64,000 bases of DNA from Facklamia miroungae (GTDB lineage: Bacteria > Bacillota > Bacilli > Lactobacillales > Aerococcaceae), in NCBI RefSeq assembly GCF_012396555.1, contig NZ_JAAXPS010000001.1, forward strand, positions 62,001 through 126,000. The letters are read 5' to 3'. Both the position numbers and the translations under genes were made by a program. Of the stretch, positions 26,101 through 34,907 are shown piece by piece; within the stretch, counting starts at the first letter, position 1; each line of letters starts with the position of its first letter. A model generated the notes under the pieces. It saw nothing but the letters and a program-made list of their open reading frames with translations, was not told the origin of the DNA and ran no database searches.

Positions 26101-27498
26101 GGTGAATACCAACCGCAAGCTCATGCTTATACCAAAGAGCTTTTTGGCGAAGATCATGTCTTTCGAGCAGGAACCATCTCGACCGTTGCTCAAAAGACGG
26201 CTTTCGGTTATGTTAAAGGTTATCTTGAAAATACGATGACTCAAGTTCCACAAGCTGAAAAAGAACGACTGGCTAAGGGAATTGAAGGTGTTAAACGAAC
26301 TACCGGCCAACACCCTGGAGGGATTATTGTTATTCCAGAGTATATGGATGTCTATGATTTTACACCGATTCAATTTCCGGCTGAAGATATTCACTCCGAA
26401 TGGCGCACTACCCACTTTGATTTCCATTCTATTCATGATAATGTGTTGAAATTAGATATTCTAGGACACGATGATCCGACGATGATCCGTTTCTTACAGG
26501 ATATTTCGGGTATTGACCCAAAAGATATTTCGTTTTCTGATCCAGATGTGATGAGTTTATTTTCTGGAACTGAAGCTTTAGGTGTAACGAAAGAACAAAT
26601 TTTTTCCGATACAGGTACTTTAGGTGTTCCGGAATTTGGAACGAACTTTGTTCGAGGAATGTTAACCCAAACTAAGCCCTCAACTTTTGCCGAATTATTA
26701 CAAATTTCTGGACTGTCCCATGGAACAGACGTTTGGTTAGGAAATGCTGAAGAATTGATTCAAAAAAACATTGTACCTTTGGCAAAAGTAATTGGTTGTC
26801 GGGATGACATCATGGTTACTTTAATGCAGTACGGTTTAGAAGATTCCCTAGCTTTTAAAATTATGGAGCATGTCCGTAAGGGGCGTGGTATCCCAGAAGA
26901 ATGGCAAGCAGAGATGCGAGCGAATAATGTACCTGAATGGTACATTGAGTCTTGTTTAAAAATTAAATATATGTTCCCTAAAGCTCACGCAGCTGCCTAT
27001 ATTATGATGGCCTTACGGGTTGCCTATTTTAAGGTCCACTATCCGAAATACTATTATGCAGCCTACTTTTCGGTTAGAGCTTCAGACTTTGATATCATTG
27101 CCATGCACCAAGGTAAAGAAATGGTGAAACATCGTTTGAGAGAAATTATGGCCAAGGGTATGGAGGCTTCGGTTAAGGAAAATAGTTTGCGAACGGTATT
27201 AGAGTTAGCCAATGAGATGTTAGAGCGAGGCCTAAGTTTTCAAATGATCGATCTCGAGAAGTCGGATGCTAGTAATTTTATTATTGATGGTGAAAGTCTT
27301 ATTCCACCATTTCGATCCATACCTGGCTTGGGTGCAGGGGCAGCCAAATCAATTGTTCAAGCCAGAGAAGAAGCACCCTTCATTTCGAAAGAAGACTTAC
27401 AAAAAAGAGGGAAGGTTTCAAAAACAATTATGGAGTATTTGGAAGAGAATGGTGTGCTGGCTAATTTGCCAGATGAAGATCAGCTTTCACTCTTCTAA
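23185..27498 (+). CDS. polC: DNA polymerase III alpha subunit, PolC type
   Basis: Replicative polymerase of low-GC Gram-positive bacteria. 1437 residues, normal for PolC. In order: N-terminal domains, an OB fold (about 230-320), a PHP domain (VELHLHSNMSQMDATN near 335) interrupted by a DnaQ-like 3'-5' exonuclease with FDVETTGLSS near 425, the palm with zinc-type cysteines CPDCHFNEFF...CPSCGK (about 915-950) and DKVPDIDLNFSGEYQPQAH, and the C-terminal fingers. Start chosen at ATG 23185 behind AAAGGA; the longer frame begins at TTG 23167. No proS gene lies between rseP and polC, unlike in many relatives. Confidence 0.97.
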   Translation: MGKEQTLFDILLEQLNITDPDILSSLAGGQIEQVEVLANSQCWKFHLAFPERIHPDLYLIIMKAMCEAFSDIVKTEIWWHFQADDPNNIQIIEDYWEKIKEVMMDETPFLKICLQDSSFTYDPDTQLLEIGLASQSQVDMFDNKYDQVIRKYFEQVGFEGVTFTYYVDQAISEANHQTTKQRLEELDQQNLLAALENEEKKQEKQKQTEISPEVKPVGKEIPNIKPTPILDLPDHQYKQVIEGYVFAKDTRDLRSGEVLSILKLTDYTSSVAVKLISGRRLSKDQIEQFQVGDWLRMEGDMVPDNYSGEFDFRPRSIRKLNPAKRQDTFEGQKRVELHLHSNMSQMDATNTISDYIKTAARWGHSAIAITDHAGAQAFPEAYYAGKENQIKVIYGIEANIVNDGEEVAYNERDLDLSEANYVVFDVETTGLSSVYDRMIELAAVKMHKGNVIDTFEAFINPGHPLSSFTTELTGITDAMLEGAPSEEDVVNEFLEFTKDTILVAHNASFDMGFINQAYVRHGFAKTDLPVIDTLALSRLVNPHMKGHRLNNLAKHYGVNLEQHHRAIYDSETTGHILFKLLEQANDQYQMTHHYMLNQEMGKGDAYKQVRPFHATLIAKNQAGLKDLFKLISISNVDYFYREPRIPRSVLNQYRENLLVGSGCSDGEVFMTLMQKGYQEASELVAYYDYLEIQPPSVYDRLIEESLIRSREDLFKIMQEMVKLANEHNKLLVATGDVHYLEERDSVYREILLKSLKRNANRDLHFPPLHFRTTNEMVEEFSFLGKELAYELVVTNSNKIADLVQDDIEVIHSKLFTPNIEGSDQKIRDLAYGKAYEMYGNPLPELIEKRLEKELHSIISNGFAVIYLISQKLVLKSNQDGYLVGSRGSVGSSFVATMTGITEVNPLAPHYYCPDCHFNEFFTDGSVGSGFDLPVKDCPSCGKELKRDGQDIPFETFLGFKGDKVPDIDLNFSGEYQPQAHAYTKELFGEDHVFRAGTISTVAQKTAFGYVKGYLENTMTQVPQAEKERLAKGIEGVKRTTGQHPGGIIVIPEYMDVYDFTPIQFPAEDIHSEWRTTHFDFHSIHDNVLKLDILGHDDPTMIRFLQDISGIDPKDISFSDPDVMSLFSGTEALGVTKEQIFSDTGTLGVPEFGTNFVRGMLTQTKPSTFAELLQISGLSHGTDVWLGNAEELIQKNIVPLAKVIGCRDDIMVTLMQYGLEDSLAFKIMEHVRKGRGIPEEWQAEMRANNVPEWYIESCLKIKYMFPKAHAAAYIMMALRVAYFKVHYPKYYYAAYFSVRASDFDIIAMHQGKEMVKHRLREIMAKGMEASVKENSLRTVLELANEMLERGLSFQMIDLEKSDASNFIIDGESLIPPFRSIPGLGAGAAKSIVQAREEAPFISKEDLQKRGKVSKTIMEYLEENGVLANLPDEDQLSLF

Positions 27499-27500
27499 AC

Positions 27501-27529
27501 TTGTTGATTAGTCGATAGTGTGATATAAT
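27501..27529 (+). promoter_or_regulatory. Promoter of the rimP-nusA-infB operon
   Basis: TTGTTG (27501-27506), a 17-bp spacer and TATAAT (27524-27529) with an upstream TG (extended -10), starting three bases after polC. Confidence 0.7.
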
Positions 27530-27552
27530 TACTTTAGCAAATTATTCGAGGA

Positions 27553-27576
27553 GGAGTGGGCGGAAACGCTCGCTCC
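27553..27576 (+). promoter_or_regulatory. rimP-leader hairpin
   Basis: GGAGTGGGCG pairs with CGCTCGCTCC through ten pairs (two G-U) closed by a GAAA tetraloop. A conserved hairpin in front of rimP is known in Firmicutes as the rimP-leader motif. Its role is unresolved; feedback on the operon is usually assumed. Confidence 0.6.
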
Positions 27577-27614
27577 TTTAATATTCAAACTAGATAAAAT
27601 AAAGAGGTGAATTG

Positions 27615-28088
27615 ATGAGTAGAGTTATAGATAAAGTCCAGCCCTTAGTGGAACCGATTATAGAATCGTTGAATTGTCAACTTGTTGATATTGAATATCT
27701 TAAAGAAGGAAAACACTGGTTTCTAAGGATTTATGCAGATAAAGAAGGCGGAATAGATTTAGATCACTGTGCTTTAATTTCAGAGCGCGTTTCGGAAGTC
27801 TTAGATGCCATGCAACCTGATCCTTTTCCAGCGGCTTATTTTTTGGAAGTGTCATCTCCAGGCGCCGAAAGGCCCTTAAAGAATGAGGAGCAAATTCAGT
27901 CAGCCATTGGTGAATTTGTCCATTTTGATTATTATGCCCCTCAATATGGTGAAAAGCAGCATGAGGGCGTACTTTTAGATGTAACGGATGATCATTACTT
28001 ATTAAAGGTTCAAATCAAAACAGTGAGCAAAGAACTTGAAATTGAGAAAAAAAGTGTCGCAAAGGCAAGACTTGCTGTTAAGTTTTAG
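27615..28088 (+). CDS. rimP: Ribosome maturation factor RimP
   Basis: Needed for 30S subunit maturation. 157 residues: an N-terminal alpha/beta domain (VEPIIESLNCQLVDIEY near residue 12) and a C-terminal Sm-like barrel. The hallmark EVSSPGAERPL lies near 83-93. Start at ATG 27615 after AGAGGTG; a TTG one codon upstream is also in frame. First gene of the rimP-nusA-ylxR-ylxQ-infB-rbfA operon. Confidence 0.94.
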   Translation: MSRVIDKVQPLVEPIIESLNCQLVDIEYLKEGKHWFLRIYADKEGGIDLDHCALISERVSEVLDAMQPDPFPAAYFLEVSSPGAERPLKNEEQIQSAIGEFVHFDYYAPQYGEKQHEGVLLDVTDDHYLLKVQIKTVSKELEIEKKSVAKARLAVKF

Positions 28089-28112
28089 CAAGATGAGATA
28101 GGAGAGTTAAGT

Positions 28113-29330
28113 GTGAGCAAAGAATTAGTGAATGCTATGAAGGTTCTTGAAGCAGAAAAGGGTATAAAACCGGAAATAATTAAGGAAGCTCTGGAGTCAG
28201 CTTTGATTCTAGCCTATAAAAAAAATTATGATCAAGCTCAGAATGTAGAAGTTGTTTTCAACGAAGAAACCGGAGACATCAAAGTATTTTCGGTAAAAGA
28301 AGTCGTTGATATTAATTATGATTCAACATTAGAAATATCTTTAGAAGAAGCTTTAAAGATCAACCGTGCTTATGAAATTGGTGATAAGATTAAGTTTGAA
28401 GTGACACCAAAAGATTTTGGTCGCATTGCTACACAAACAGCTAAGCATGTTGTTATGCAACGAATACGTGAAGCGGAAAGAGATATTATTTATGATGAGT
28501 TTATCGTTCATCAAGATGAAATCTTGACAGGGACAATTGAACGCTCTGATGCACGAAATATTTATGTCAACTTAGGCAAAGTAGAAGCAATTATGCCAGC
28601 AAGCGAACAGATTCCAACCGAGCAATTTCAAATGGATGAACGCGTGAAAGTATATGTGGTTAAAGTAGATAAAACGAGCAAAGGACCACAGATCGTTGTC
28701 TCAAGGTCACACGCTGACTTTTTAAAACGCTTATTTGAACAGGAAGTGCCTGAAATTTATCAAGGTGTGGTGGAAATTATCTCAATTGCTCGTGAAGCGG
28801 GCGATCGCTCTAAAGTGGCTGTTTATTCACGTGATTCGAATATTGATCCAGTTGGAACCTGTGTAGGTCCTAGAGGTTCTCGTGTTCAAAGCATTGTTAA
28901 TGAATTGAATGGTGAGAATATGGACATTATTCAATGGGATGAAGATCCAGCGATCTTCATAAAAAATGCCATGAACCCTGCAGAAGTGTTGAAAGTCGTC
29001 TTTGATGAAGAGAATCATTCATGCGTCGTAGTTGTACCGGATTATCAATTATCATTAGCAATTGGTAAAAAAGGACAAAACGCAAGACTCGCTGCTCGCT
29101 TAACGGGTTATAAAATTGATATTAAGTCGGAAACAAGTTTTGCAGAATATTTACTGGAACAAGAAAATAAAACTGTAGAAAATGAATTAAGTCCGAAAGA
29201 TCAATCCCTTAATGAAACACCTGATCCGGAAGACCAATCCCTACAACAAGATTTGACTGAAGCATCAAACGCAGAGGGAGAAGATTCTACCTATAAAGAA
29301 GAGGACGTTGTAGACCAAATAGAAGAATAG
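28113..29330 (+). CDS. nusA: Transcription termination/antitermination factor NusA
   Basis: RNA polymerase-associated factor controlling pausing, termination and rRNA antitermination. 405 residues: N-terminal RNAP-binding domain (1-125), S1 domain (about 132-200, with LTGTIERSDARNIYVNLG), KH1 and KH2 (about 230-345, GSRVQSIVNEL and IGKKGQNARLAARLTGYKIDI), and an acidic low-complexity tail of about 55 residues in place of the acidic repeats of E. coli. GTG start at 28113 behind AGGAG. Operon position is classical. Confidence 0.96.
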   Translation: MSKELVNAMKVLEAEKGIKPEIIKEALESALILAYKKNYDQAQNVEVVFNEETGDIKVFSVKEVVDINYDSTLEISLEEALKINRAYEIGDKIKFEVTPKDFGRIATQTAKHVVMQRIREAERDIIYDEFIVHQDEILTGTIERSDARNIYVNLGKVEAIMPASEQIPTEQFQMDERVKVYVVKVDKTSKGPQIVVSRSHADFLKRLFEQEVPEIYQGVVEIISIAREAGDRSKVAVYSRDSNIDPVGTCVGPRGSRVQSIVNELNGENMDIIQWDEDPAIFIKNAMNPAEVLKVVFDEENHSCVVVVPDYQLSLAIGKKGQNARLAARLTGYKIDIKSETSFAEYLLEQENKTVENELSPKDQSLNETPDPEDQSLQQDLTEASNAEGEDSTYKEEDVVDQIEE

Positions 29331-29351
29331 ATAGTTTAAAGGAGGATGGAC

Positions 29352-29648
29352 ATGAGCCAAGCAAAAAAAAGAAAAATACCGATGCGTAAATGCGTTGTAA
29401 CTGGTGAATCTCATCCCAAGAAAGATCTGATTCGGATTGTGAGAACGCCAGAAGGCAATGTCGAAATCGATCCAACTGGCAAAAAAAATGGCCGAGGGGC
29501 ATATATTGCCTTAGATCCCGAATTAGCTCTCCAAGCTGAAAAGAAAAAAATCTTTAATCGCACCTTTGAAACAGAAGTTGATGCGGCTTTTTATGAAGAA
29601 CTTTATCGTTTTCTTGACCACCAAAAGGCTCGGAAAGAATTATTATGA
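29352..29648 (+). CDS. ylxR: YlxR (RNase P modulator RnpM family)
   Basis: 98-residue basic protein of the YlxR family, with the motif KIPMRKCVVTGESHPKKDLIR at its start and the positively charged NGRGAYI near 48. YlxR (RnpM) of Bacillus binds RNase P RNA and tunes its activity. I set the start at ATG 29352, six bases after AAAGGAGG; the ATG at 29346 overlaps that ribosome binding site. It overlaps ylxQ by four bases. Confidence 0.93.
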   Translation: MSQAKKRKIPMRKCVVTGESHPKKDLIRIVRTPEGNVEIDPTGKKNGRGAYIALDPELALQAEKKKIFNRTFETEVDAAFYEELYRFLDHQKARKELL

Positions 29649-29971
29649 CCCCAGAAGAAAAACAATTGAATTTATTAGGTTTGGCTCAAAGAGCCTCCAA
29701 GTTAATTTCCGGTGACGAATTAGTCACTAAAGCCACTAAGAACAAAAAAGTTAGACTTTTGATTATAGCGATTGATGCAAGTGATTCCACAAGTGAACGC
29801 TACCATCGTTTGGCAAGCGAAAAAAAGATAGCCATTAATCATAGCTTTACCAAATATCAAATAAGTCACGCAATTGGTAAATCACGAACCGTATGCGGGA
29901 TTACCGATCGGGGTATGGCTGAAAAATTTTTATCTTATGTGACAGGAGAAAAGACAATGAACAAACAATAA
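29645..29971 (+). CDS. ylxQ: YlxQ, L7Ae-family RNA-binding protein
   Basis: 108 residues with the L7Ae/L30e fold: LGLAQRASKLISGDELVTKA at the start and LIIAIDASDST near 40. Members bind kink-turns in RNA. The ATGA overlap with ylxR implies coupled translation. Bacterial YlxQ/YbxF-type proteins are non-essential and of uncertain role; the conserved position before infB suggests a ribosome-related function. Confidence 0.92.
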   Translation: MTPEEKQLNLLGLAQRASKLISGDELVTKATKNKKVRLLIIAIDASDSTSERYHRLASEKKIAINHSFTKYQISHAIGKSRTVCGITDRGMAEKFLSYVTGEKTMNKQ

Positions 29972-29993
29972 TACAAGATAGGAAGGTGTTTGT

Positions 29994-32327
29994 ATGAGTA
30001 CTATTCGTATATATGAATTTGCTAAACAAAACAACATGACTTCAAAAGAAGTCTTAGTACTTGCTGAAAATAATGGTTTCGAATTTAATAGCCACATGTC
30101 TTCAGTAACACAAGAACAACAAGAACAACTAAAAAAATTATTACAAAATCAACAGACTAGTGGAAAACAAACAAAAAAGGATGTTAAGAAGACGAAGCCA
30201 GTTAAGGAAACAAATCAAAAAATTGATCCGTCGAATGATGCACAAAAGAGTAAAACTCTAGAGAAAGCAAAAGCAGCTACTAAATCTTCTGCTGGAACGG
30301 ATACGCATGCGCGCGATCGTAAAAATACAAACCCTAAACCCAAGTCTGATAAAGAAAAAGGTAAAGTAGCAACCAAACAAAATAAACCTTCGGGAGCAAG
30401 TCAACCAGCATCAAATAAAAAAGCGAGCCAAACTAAGGCATCAAACAGTACGAGTAATGATACGGGTGGTTCGAAGAGAAGTCGCGGTGACCGTCGCCGT
30501 GGGCGCCGTGGTAAGCAGAATACCTATCAAAAAGAATCAAAAGGGTTAACCGCCCGTAAACATAAGGATTTGCCAGAGGAATTTCACTATACTGAAGGCA
30601 TGAACGTGCAAGATATTGCAAAAGGCTTTCACCGTGATGCCACTGAAATTATAAAAAAATTGCTCCTTCAAGGTGTCATGGTTAATCAAAATCAGGCCCT
30701 TTCAAAAGAAGTTATTGAACTAATCTGTATAGAATATGGTGTCGAACCTGTGGAAAAAGTGATTGTTGAAGTATCTGATTTAGACCACTACTTCGAAGAA
30801 GCGCAAGAAGATGAAAATCAAACCCTTCGTCCACCAGTGGTGACAATTATGGGGCATGTTGACCATGGTAAAACAAGCTTGCTCGATTCTTTCCGTCATT
30901 CAAGAGTCACTGAAGGGGAAGCAGGAGGAATTACACAGCATATTGGTGCCTATCAAATTGTTTTAAATAATAAACCAATTACATTCTTAGATACACCAGG
31001 ACACGCGGCTTTTACAACAATGCGTGCTCGTGGAGCGGATGTAACTGATATTACAATCATTGTAGTCGCAGCAGATGATGGAGTAATGCCTCAAACAGTT
31101 GAAGCAATTAACCATGCCAAAGCAGCGGATGTTCCAATTATAGTAGCGATCAATAAAATTGATAAACCAGAAGCTAATCCCGATAAAGTCATGACAGAGT
31201 TGTCTGAACACGGCATTATTTCTGAAGCTTGGGGCGGAGAACATATTTTTGTTAATATTTCTGCTAAGTTCGGAACTAATCTTGATGAGTTACTAGAAAT
31301 GATCTTATTAGTAGCAGAAGTTCAAGAATTGAAAGCTAATCCAGACCGCTTGGCCTTAGGATCTGTGATTGAAGCCCGTTTAGACAAAGCAACGGGAGCA
31401 ACAGCAACGTTACTCGTGCAACAAGGAACACTTAATATTGGGGATCCAATTGTTGTAGGAAATACCTATGGTCGAGTGCGAACCATGGTTAATGATCAAG
31501 GACGTCGTATCCGTTCAGCGGGCCCATCTATGCCAGTTGAAATTACAGGGTTAAACGATGCTCCTCAAGCAGGCGATCAATTTGTAGTCTTTGAAGATGA
31601 AAAGACCGCCCGTCAAGCCGGGGAAGAAAGAGCACAAAAAGCTCAAGAACAACAAAGAGACCTTAAGAAAAAAGTTACTTTGGACAATCTCTTTGAAACC
31701 TTACAAGAAGGAGAATTACGTTCCGTTAATGTTATTCTTAAAGCCGACGTGCAAGGGTCAGTAGAAGCGCTAGCCGCTTCATTAATGAAGATAGATGTTG
31801 AGGGAGTAAAAGTCAATATTGTCCATCAAGCAGTTGGGGCAATTAATGAAGCAGATATTACCTTAGCGAATGCATCTTCTGCGATAGTAGTAGGTTTTAA
31901 TGTCCGCCCAACTCCTCAAGCAAGACAACAAGCTGAAGAAGATCAAGTAGATATTCGCCTCCATAATATTATTTATAATGTGATTGATGAAATTGAAACT
32001 GCTATGAAGGGATTACTTGATCCTGAATATGTTGAAGAAGTGACCGGTCAAGCAGTTGTTCGCGAAACCTATTCTGTTTCTAAATTAGGCACAATAGCTG
32101 GATCCTTTGTTTTAGATGGATTCATTGAACGTACCAGCAAGGTTCGTCTAATTCGTGATAATATTGTTATTTATGAAGGCGATCTAGCTAGCTTGAAACG
32201 CTTTAAAGATGACGCAAAAGAAGTCAATAAAGGCCTGGAATGTGGTATTATGATCGAAGGATACAATGACATTAAAGTAGATGACATTATTGAAGCGTAT
32301 CGTATGGTCGAAGTTGAAAGAAAATAA
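29994..32327 (+). CDS. infB: Translation initiation factor IF-2
   Basis: GTPase that places initiator fMet-tRNA in the 30S P site and promotes subunit joining. 777 residues: an IF2N domain (residues 2-50), a Lys/Ser/Gln-rich disordered linker (about 50-190), a second IF2N-like region (about 200-255), then the G domain with [12 protein letters not shown] near 287, DTPGHAAF near 334 and NKID near 388, and domains II-IV, with the fMet-tRNA-binding C2 domain at the end. ATG with GGAAGGTG. The linker length fits Lactobacillales. Confidence 0.97.
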   Translation: MSTIRIYEFAKQNNMTSKEVLVLAENNGFEFNSHMSSVTQEQQEQLKKLLQNQQTSGKQTKKDVKKTKPVKETNQKIDPSNDAQKSKTLEKAKAATKSSAGTDTHARDRKNTNPKPKSDKEKGKVATKQNKPSGASQPASNKKASQTKASNSTSNDTGGSKRSRGDRRRGRRGKQNTYQKESKGLTARKHKDLPEEFHYTEGMNVQDIAKGFHRDATEIIKKLLLQGVMVNQNQALSKEVIELICIEYGVEPVEKVIVEVSDLDHYFEEAQEDENQTLRPPVVTIMGHVDHGKTSLLDSFRHSRVTEGEAGGITQHIGAYQIVLNNKPITFLDTPGHAAFTTMRARGADVTDITIIVVAADDGVMPQTVEAINHAKAADVPIIVAINKIDKPEANPDKVMTELSEHGIISEAWGGEHIFVNISAKFGTNLDELLEMILLVAEVQELKANPDRLALGSVIEARLDKATGATATLLVQQGTLNIGDPIVVGNTYGRVRTMVNDQGRRIRSAGPSMPVEITGLNDAPQAGDQFVVFEDEKTARQAGEERAQKAQEQQRDLKKKVTLDNLFETLQEGELRSVNVILKADVQGSVEALAASLMKIDVEGVKVNIVHQAVGAINEADITLANASSAIVVGFNVRPTPQARQQAEEDQVDIRLHNIIYNVIDEIETAMKGLLDPEYVEEVTGQAVVRETYSVSKLGTIAGSFVLDGFIERTSKVRLIRDNIVIYEGDLASLKRFKDDAKEVNKGLECGIMIEGYNDIKVDDIIEAYRMVEVERK

Positions 32328-32338
32328 AGGAGTATTCG

Positions 32339-32725
32339 ATGGCTAAATATCGTATAGGACGTGTTCGTCAAGAAATCATGCGTGAAGTAAATGATATTCT
32401 TTTTAAAGAAATCAAAGATCCTCGAGTAGAGGGAGTAACCATTACGGATGTAGAAATAACGGGCGATTTACAAAATGCTACGATCTATTATTCTACCCTT
32501 AGTGACAAAGCAAGTCAGCGCCAGAAAACCAGTGATGGATTGAAAGCTGTGACAGGTAAAGTTCGTTCAGAGTTGGGGAGCCGTTTAACCTTGTATAAGG
32601 TGCCCGAAATTAAGTTTGAAAGAGACCAATCGATTGATTACGGTAATCATATCGACGCATTATTAAATCAGTTGCATCAATCAGAGTCTCAAGATTCCAT
32701 TCAAGCAGATGATTCCACAAACTAA
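32339..32725 (+). CDS. rbfA: Ribosome-binding factor A
   Basis: KH-like protein needed for 16S rRNA 5'-end maturation and cold growth. 128 residues. RVRQEIMREVNDILFKEIKDPRV (split: RQEIMREVNDIL and IKDPRVEGVTITDVE, residues 9-38) and PEIKFERDQSIDYGNHI near 91 are typical. ATG 32339, 12 bp after infB with AAAGGAG. Last gene of the operon; a long terminator follows. Confidence 0.95.
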   Translation: MAKYRIGRVRQEIMREVNDILFKEIKDPRVEGVTITDVEITGDLQNATIYYSTLSDKASQRQKTSDGLKAVTGKVRSELGSRLTLYKVPEIKFERDQSIDYGNHIDALLNQLHQSESQDSIQADDSTN

Positions 32726-32742
32726 CTATTCAATATAGGTAT

Positions 32743-32805
32743 AAAACCTAATTACTTCCAGTGACCTTCCTTAAAGAAGGTGAACAAAAGTAATTAGGTT
32801 TTTTT
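32743..32805 (+). terminator. Terminator of the rimP-rbfA operon
   Basis: AACCTAATTACTT pairs with AAGTAATTAGGTT around an inner CCTTC/GAAGG hairpin, followed by a run of T. Confidence 0.85.
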
Positions 32806-32834
32806 AATGAAAAATAAAGAAAAAAGCCAAAGGC

Positions 32835-32863
32835 TTGGAAGCCAGCCACAAGTAAAGTATAAT
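32835..32863 (+). promoter_or_regulatory. truB-ribF promoter
   Basis: TTGGAA (32835-32840) and TATAAT (32858-32863), 17 bp apart. Confidence 0.65.
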
Positions 32864-32895
32864 CTTAGATGTTAATAATTGAGGGGTGGCATAAG

Positions 32896-33816
32896 ATGAA
32901 TGGGATTGTAGCTGTATGGAAAGAAAAAGGGATGACGAGTCATGACGTAATCTTTCAGATGCGAAAAATATTTAAGATGAAACGAATTGGGCATTGTGGA
33001 ACTTTAGACCCCGAAGTGGAGGGCGTTTTGGTTGTATGCTTAGGTCAAGCAACTAAACTCGTTGAGTTCTTGATGGAAGGAAAGAAAATATACCAAGGGG
33101 AAGTTACCTTAGGTATAGCTACTGATACAGAAGATGCTCACGGCCAAGTAATAGAAGAGAAGCTACTTGAGCAAGCTATTGATGATCAAGCCATTGATCA
33201 GGTATTGCAATCTTTAACAGGGCACATTACTCAAATCCCCCCTTACTATTCAGCAGTAAAAGTAAAAGGGAAACGACTTTATGAATATGCTCGAGCAGGT
33301 ATTAAGGTCGAAAGACCTAAACGACAAGTCTATATTGAACACTTTAAACGTCTTGGTCCTTCCCGCTATGAAGCTGATAGCCAAACGCAATCATTTTTAT
33401 TTGAAGTAAAATGCAGCAAAGGTACCTATGTAAGAACCTTAGCAGTGGATTGTGGTAAAGCTTTAGGCTATCCCAGCCACATGTCAAAATTAATTCGCAC
33501 TCAAGCAGCAAACTTTGAACAAGCAGATAGCTACCGTTTGGATCAATTAAGACTGCTGTCCGAAGATAATAAGTTGTCGAGAGCCATTCTCCCGATTGAG
33601 TTAGCCATTTCTCATTTTACTCAAATTCAACTCAATGAAGATCAATATCATGATATAAAACATGGTAAAGTATTAACCGCAGATTATTTTGGAGATAATC
33701 TAGACCAACCAACTGCGCTTTTATACCAGAGTCATTTATTAGCCATTTATGGGCCACATCCAAGTAAAGTTGGCCTTATAAAACCGATTAAGATGTTTTC
33801 GACGGAAGGAGTTTAA
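32896..33816 (+). CDS. truB: tRNA pseudouridine(55) synthase TruB
   Basis: Converts U55 in the T loop of tRNAs to pseudouridine. 306 residues; the catalytic Asp38 lies in GHCGTLDPEVEGVL, with the partner motif IPPYYSAVKVKGKRLYEYAR near 115. The start is ATG 32896 behind GAGGGGTGG; a frame extension to 32869 lacks a ribosome binding site. The next gene, ribF, starts two bases after its stop, as in many Firmicutes. Confidence 0.95.
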   Translation: MNGIVAVWKEKGMTSHDVIFQMRKIFKMKRIGHCGTLDPEVEGVLVVCLGQATKLVEFLMEGKKIYQGEVTLGIATDTEDAHGQVIEEKLLEQAIDDQAIDQVLQSLTGHITQIPPYYSAVKVKGKRLYEYARAGIKVERPKRQVYIEHFKRLGPSRYEADSQTQSFLFEVKCSKGTYVRTLAVDCGKALGYPSHMSKLIRTQAANFEQADSYRLDQLRLLSEDNKLSRAILPIELAISHFTQIQLNEDQYHDIKHGKVLTADYFGDNLDQPTALLYQSHLLAIYGPHPSKVGLIKPIKMFSTEGV

Positions 33817-33818
33817 CA

Positions 33819-34760
33819 TTGCAGACCATATATTTATCGCATCCGTATGACCCTAAAAAAATTTATGATCAACCAATAGTCTTAGCTTTGGGATTTTTTG
33901 ACGGCGTTCATCTGGGGCATCAAGAAGTTATCAAAAAAGGGCGTGAATTAGCGGATTACTACCAAGTATCATTGGCTGTTTTGACTTTTAACCACACGCC
34001 GCGGCTTGTCTATCAACTTATCCATCCTAAGCATTATCATTATTTGAGTGATAATGCGCGAAAAATAGAATTGATGGAGGCAAATGGGGTAGACGTATTG
34101 TATATTGCCGAATTTACTTCGGCTATGGGCGCGCAAAGCCCACAAGAATTTGTTGATAATTATATGGTAAACCTGAATGCAATTCATGTGGTCGCGGGCT
34201 TTGATTATACGTATGGACCAAAAGAAAACGCAAATATGCAAACCTTAAAAGCTCATAGTCAAGGACGGTTTGCAATCAATGAAATACCAAAAAAATCACT
34301 CAACGACCACAAAATATCATCGAGTGAAATTCATTCTCAAATCCTTAAAGGTAATATGGAAGTTGCCAATCAAGAATTAGGCTACATTTACCAAACTAGT
34401 GGTATCGTCATAAATGGTCTAAAGAGAGGACGGAAACTCGGTTTCCCCACTGCCAATGTGGCAATTGATGATGGCCAATTAATTCCTGCGATTGGTGTTT
34501 ATGTGGTGGAATTTTTTGTTCAGGACCAGTGGCACTATGGCATGGCTTCAATTGGTTACAATATTACCTTCGATGACGTGAAAGAATTGTCGGTTGAAGT
34601 ATATATTCTCGATTTCAATCAAATGATTTATGGCGAAAGAGTAAAAATTAAGTGGCATCATTATTTGCGCGGAGAAATTAAATTTGATGGCATTGAACCA
34701 TTAATTCAACAACTCGAACTTGATCAAGCTCATACCCGTGCTTATTTTGAATTAGGCTAA
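33819..34760 (+). CDS. ribF: Bifunctional riboflavin kinase / FAD synthetase
   Basis: Makes FMN and FAD from riboflavin. 313 residues: an N-terminal nucleotidyltransferase domain with GFFDGVHLGHQ (residues 26-36) and SSSEIHSQI near 165, and a C-terminal flavokinase domain with GLKRGRKLGFPTANV near 200. TTG start at 33819 behind GGAAGGAG. The downstream terminator has an exact CIRCE-like palindrome. Confidence 0.95.
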   Translation: MQTIYLSHPYDPKKIYDQPIVLALGFFDGVHLGHQEVIKKGRELADYYQVSLAVLTFNHTPRLVYQLIHPKHYHYLSDNARKIELMEANGVDVLYIAEFTSAMGAQSPQEFVDNYMVNLNAIHVVAGFDYTYGPKENANMQTLKAHSQGRFAINEIPKKSLNDHKISSSEIHSQILKGNMEVANQELGYIYQTSGIVINGLKRGRKLGFPTANVAIDDGQLIPAIGVYVVEFFVQDQWHYGMASIGYNITFDDVKELSVEVYILDFNQMIYGERVKIKWHHYLRGEIKFDGIEPLIQQLELDQAHTRAYFELG

Positions 34761-34775
34761 AGTCTTCTATCTAAC

Positions 34776-34809
34776 TTAGCACTCTTTATAAAAGAGTGCT
34801 AAGTTTTTT
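34776..34809 (+). terminator. ribF terminator that is also an exact CIRCE palindrome
   Basis: TTAGCACTC-N9-GAGTGCTAA (34776-34802) matches the CIRCE consensus perfectly and is extended by AAC/GTT pairing and followed by TTTTTT. It can end truB-ribF transcription as a hairpin and, as DNA, could bind HrcA. It lies 55 bp upstream of the hrcA promoter. Confidence 0.75.
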
Positions 34810-34830
34810 AAATTTTTAGCTGTTATTCCC

Positions 34831-34859
34831 TTGACAAAGGGTTTAAAGGGTAGTAAGAT
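34831..34859 (+). promoter_or_regulatory. Promoter of the hrcA-grpE-dnaK-dnaJ operon
   Basis: TTGACA (34831-34836), 17-bp spacer, TAAGAT (34854-34859). The start point would fall at about 34866, directly in front of the CIRCE operator. Confidence 0.8.
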
Positions 34860-34867
34860 ATAGACAG

Positions 34868-34894
34868 TTAGCACTCATGATATTCAAGTGCTAA
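34868..34894 (+). promoter_or_regulatory. CIRCE operator (HrcA binding site)
   Basis: TTAGCACTC-N9-AAGTGCTAA, one base from the consensus TTAGCACTC-N9-GAGTGCTAA. It overlaps the likely transcription start of hrcA, so HrcA would block its own operon under normal temperature. Confidence 0.92.
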
Positions 34895-34907
34895 TAATGT
34901 GAGGTGA

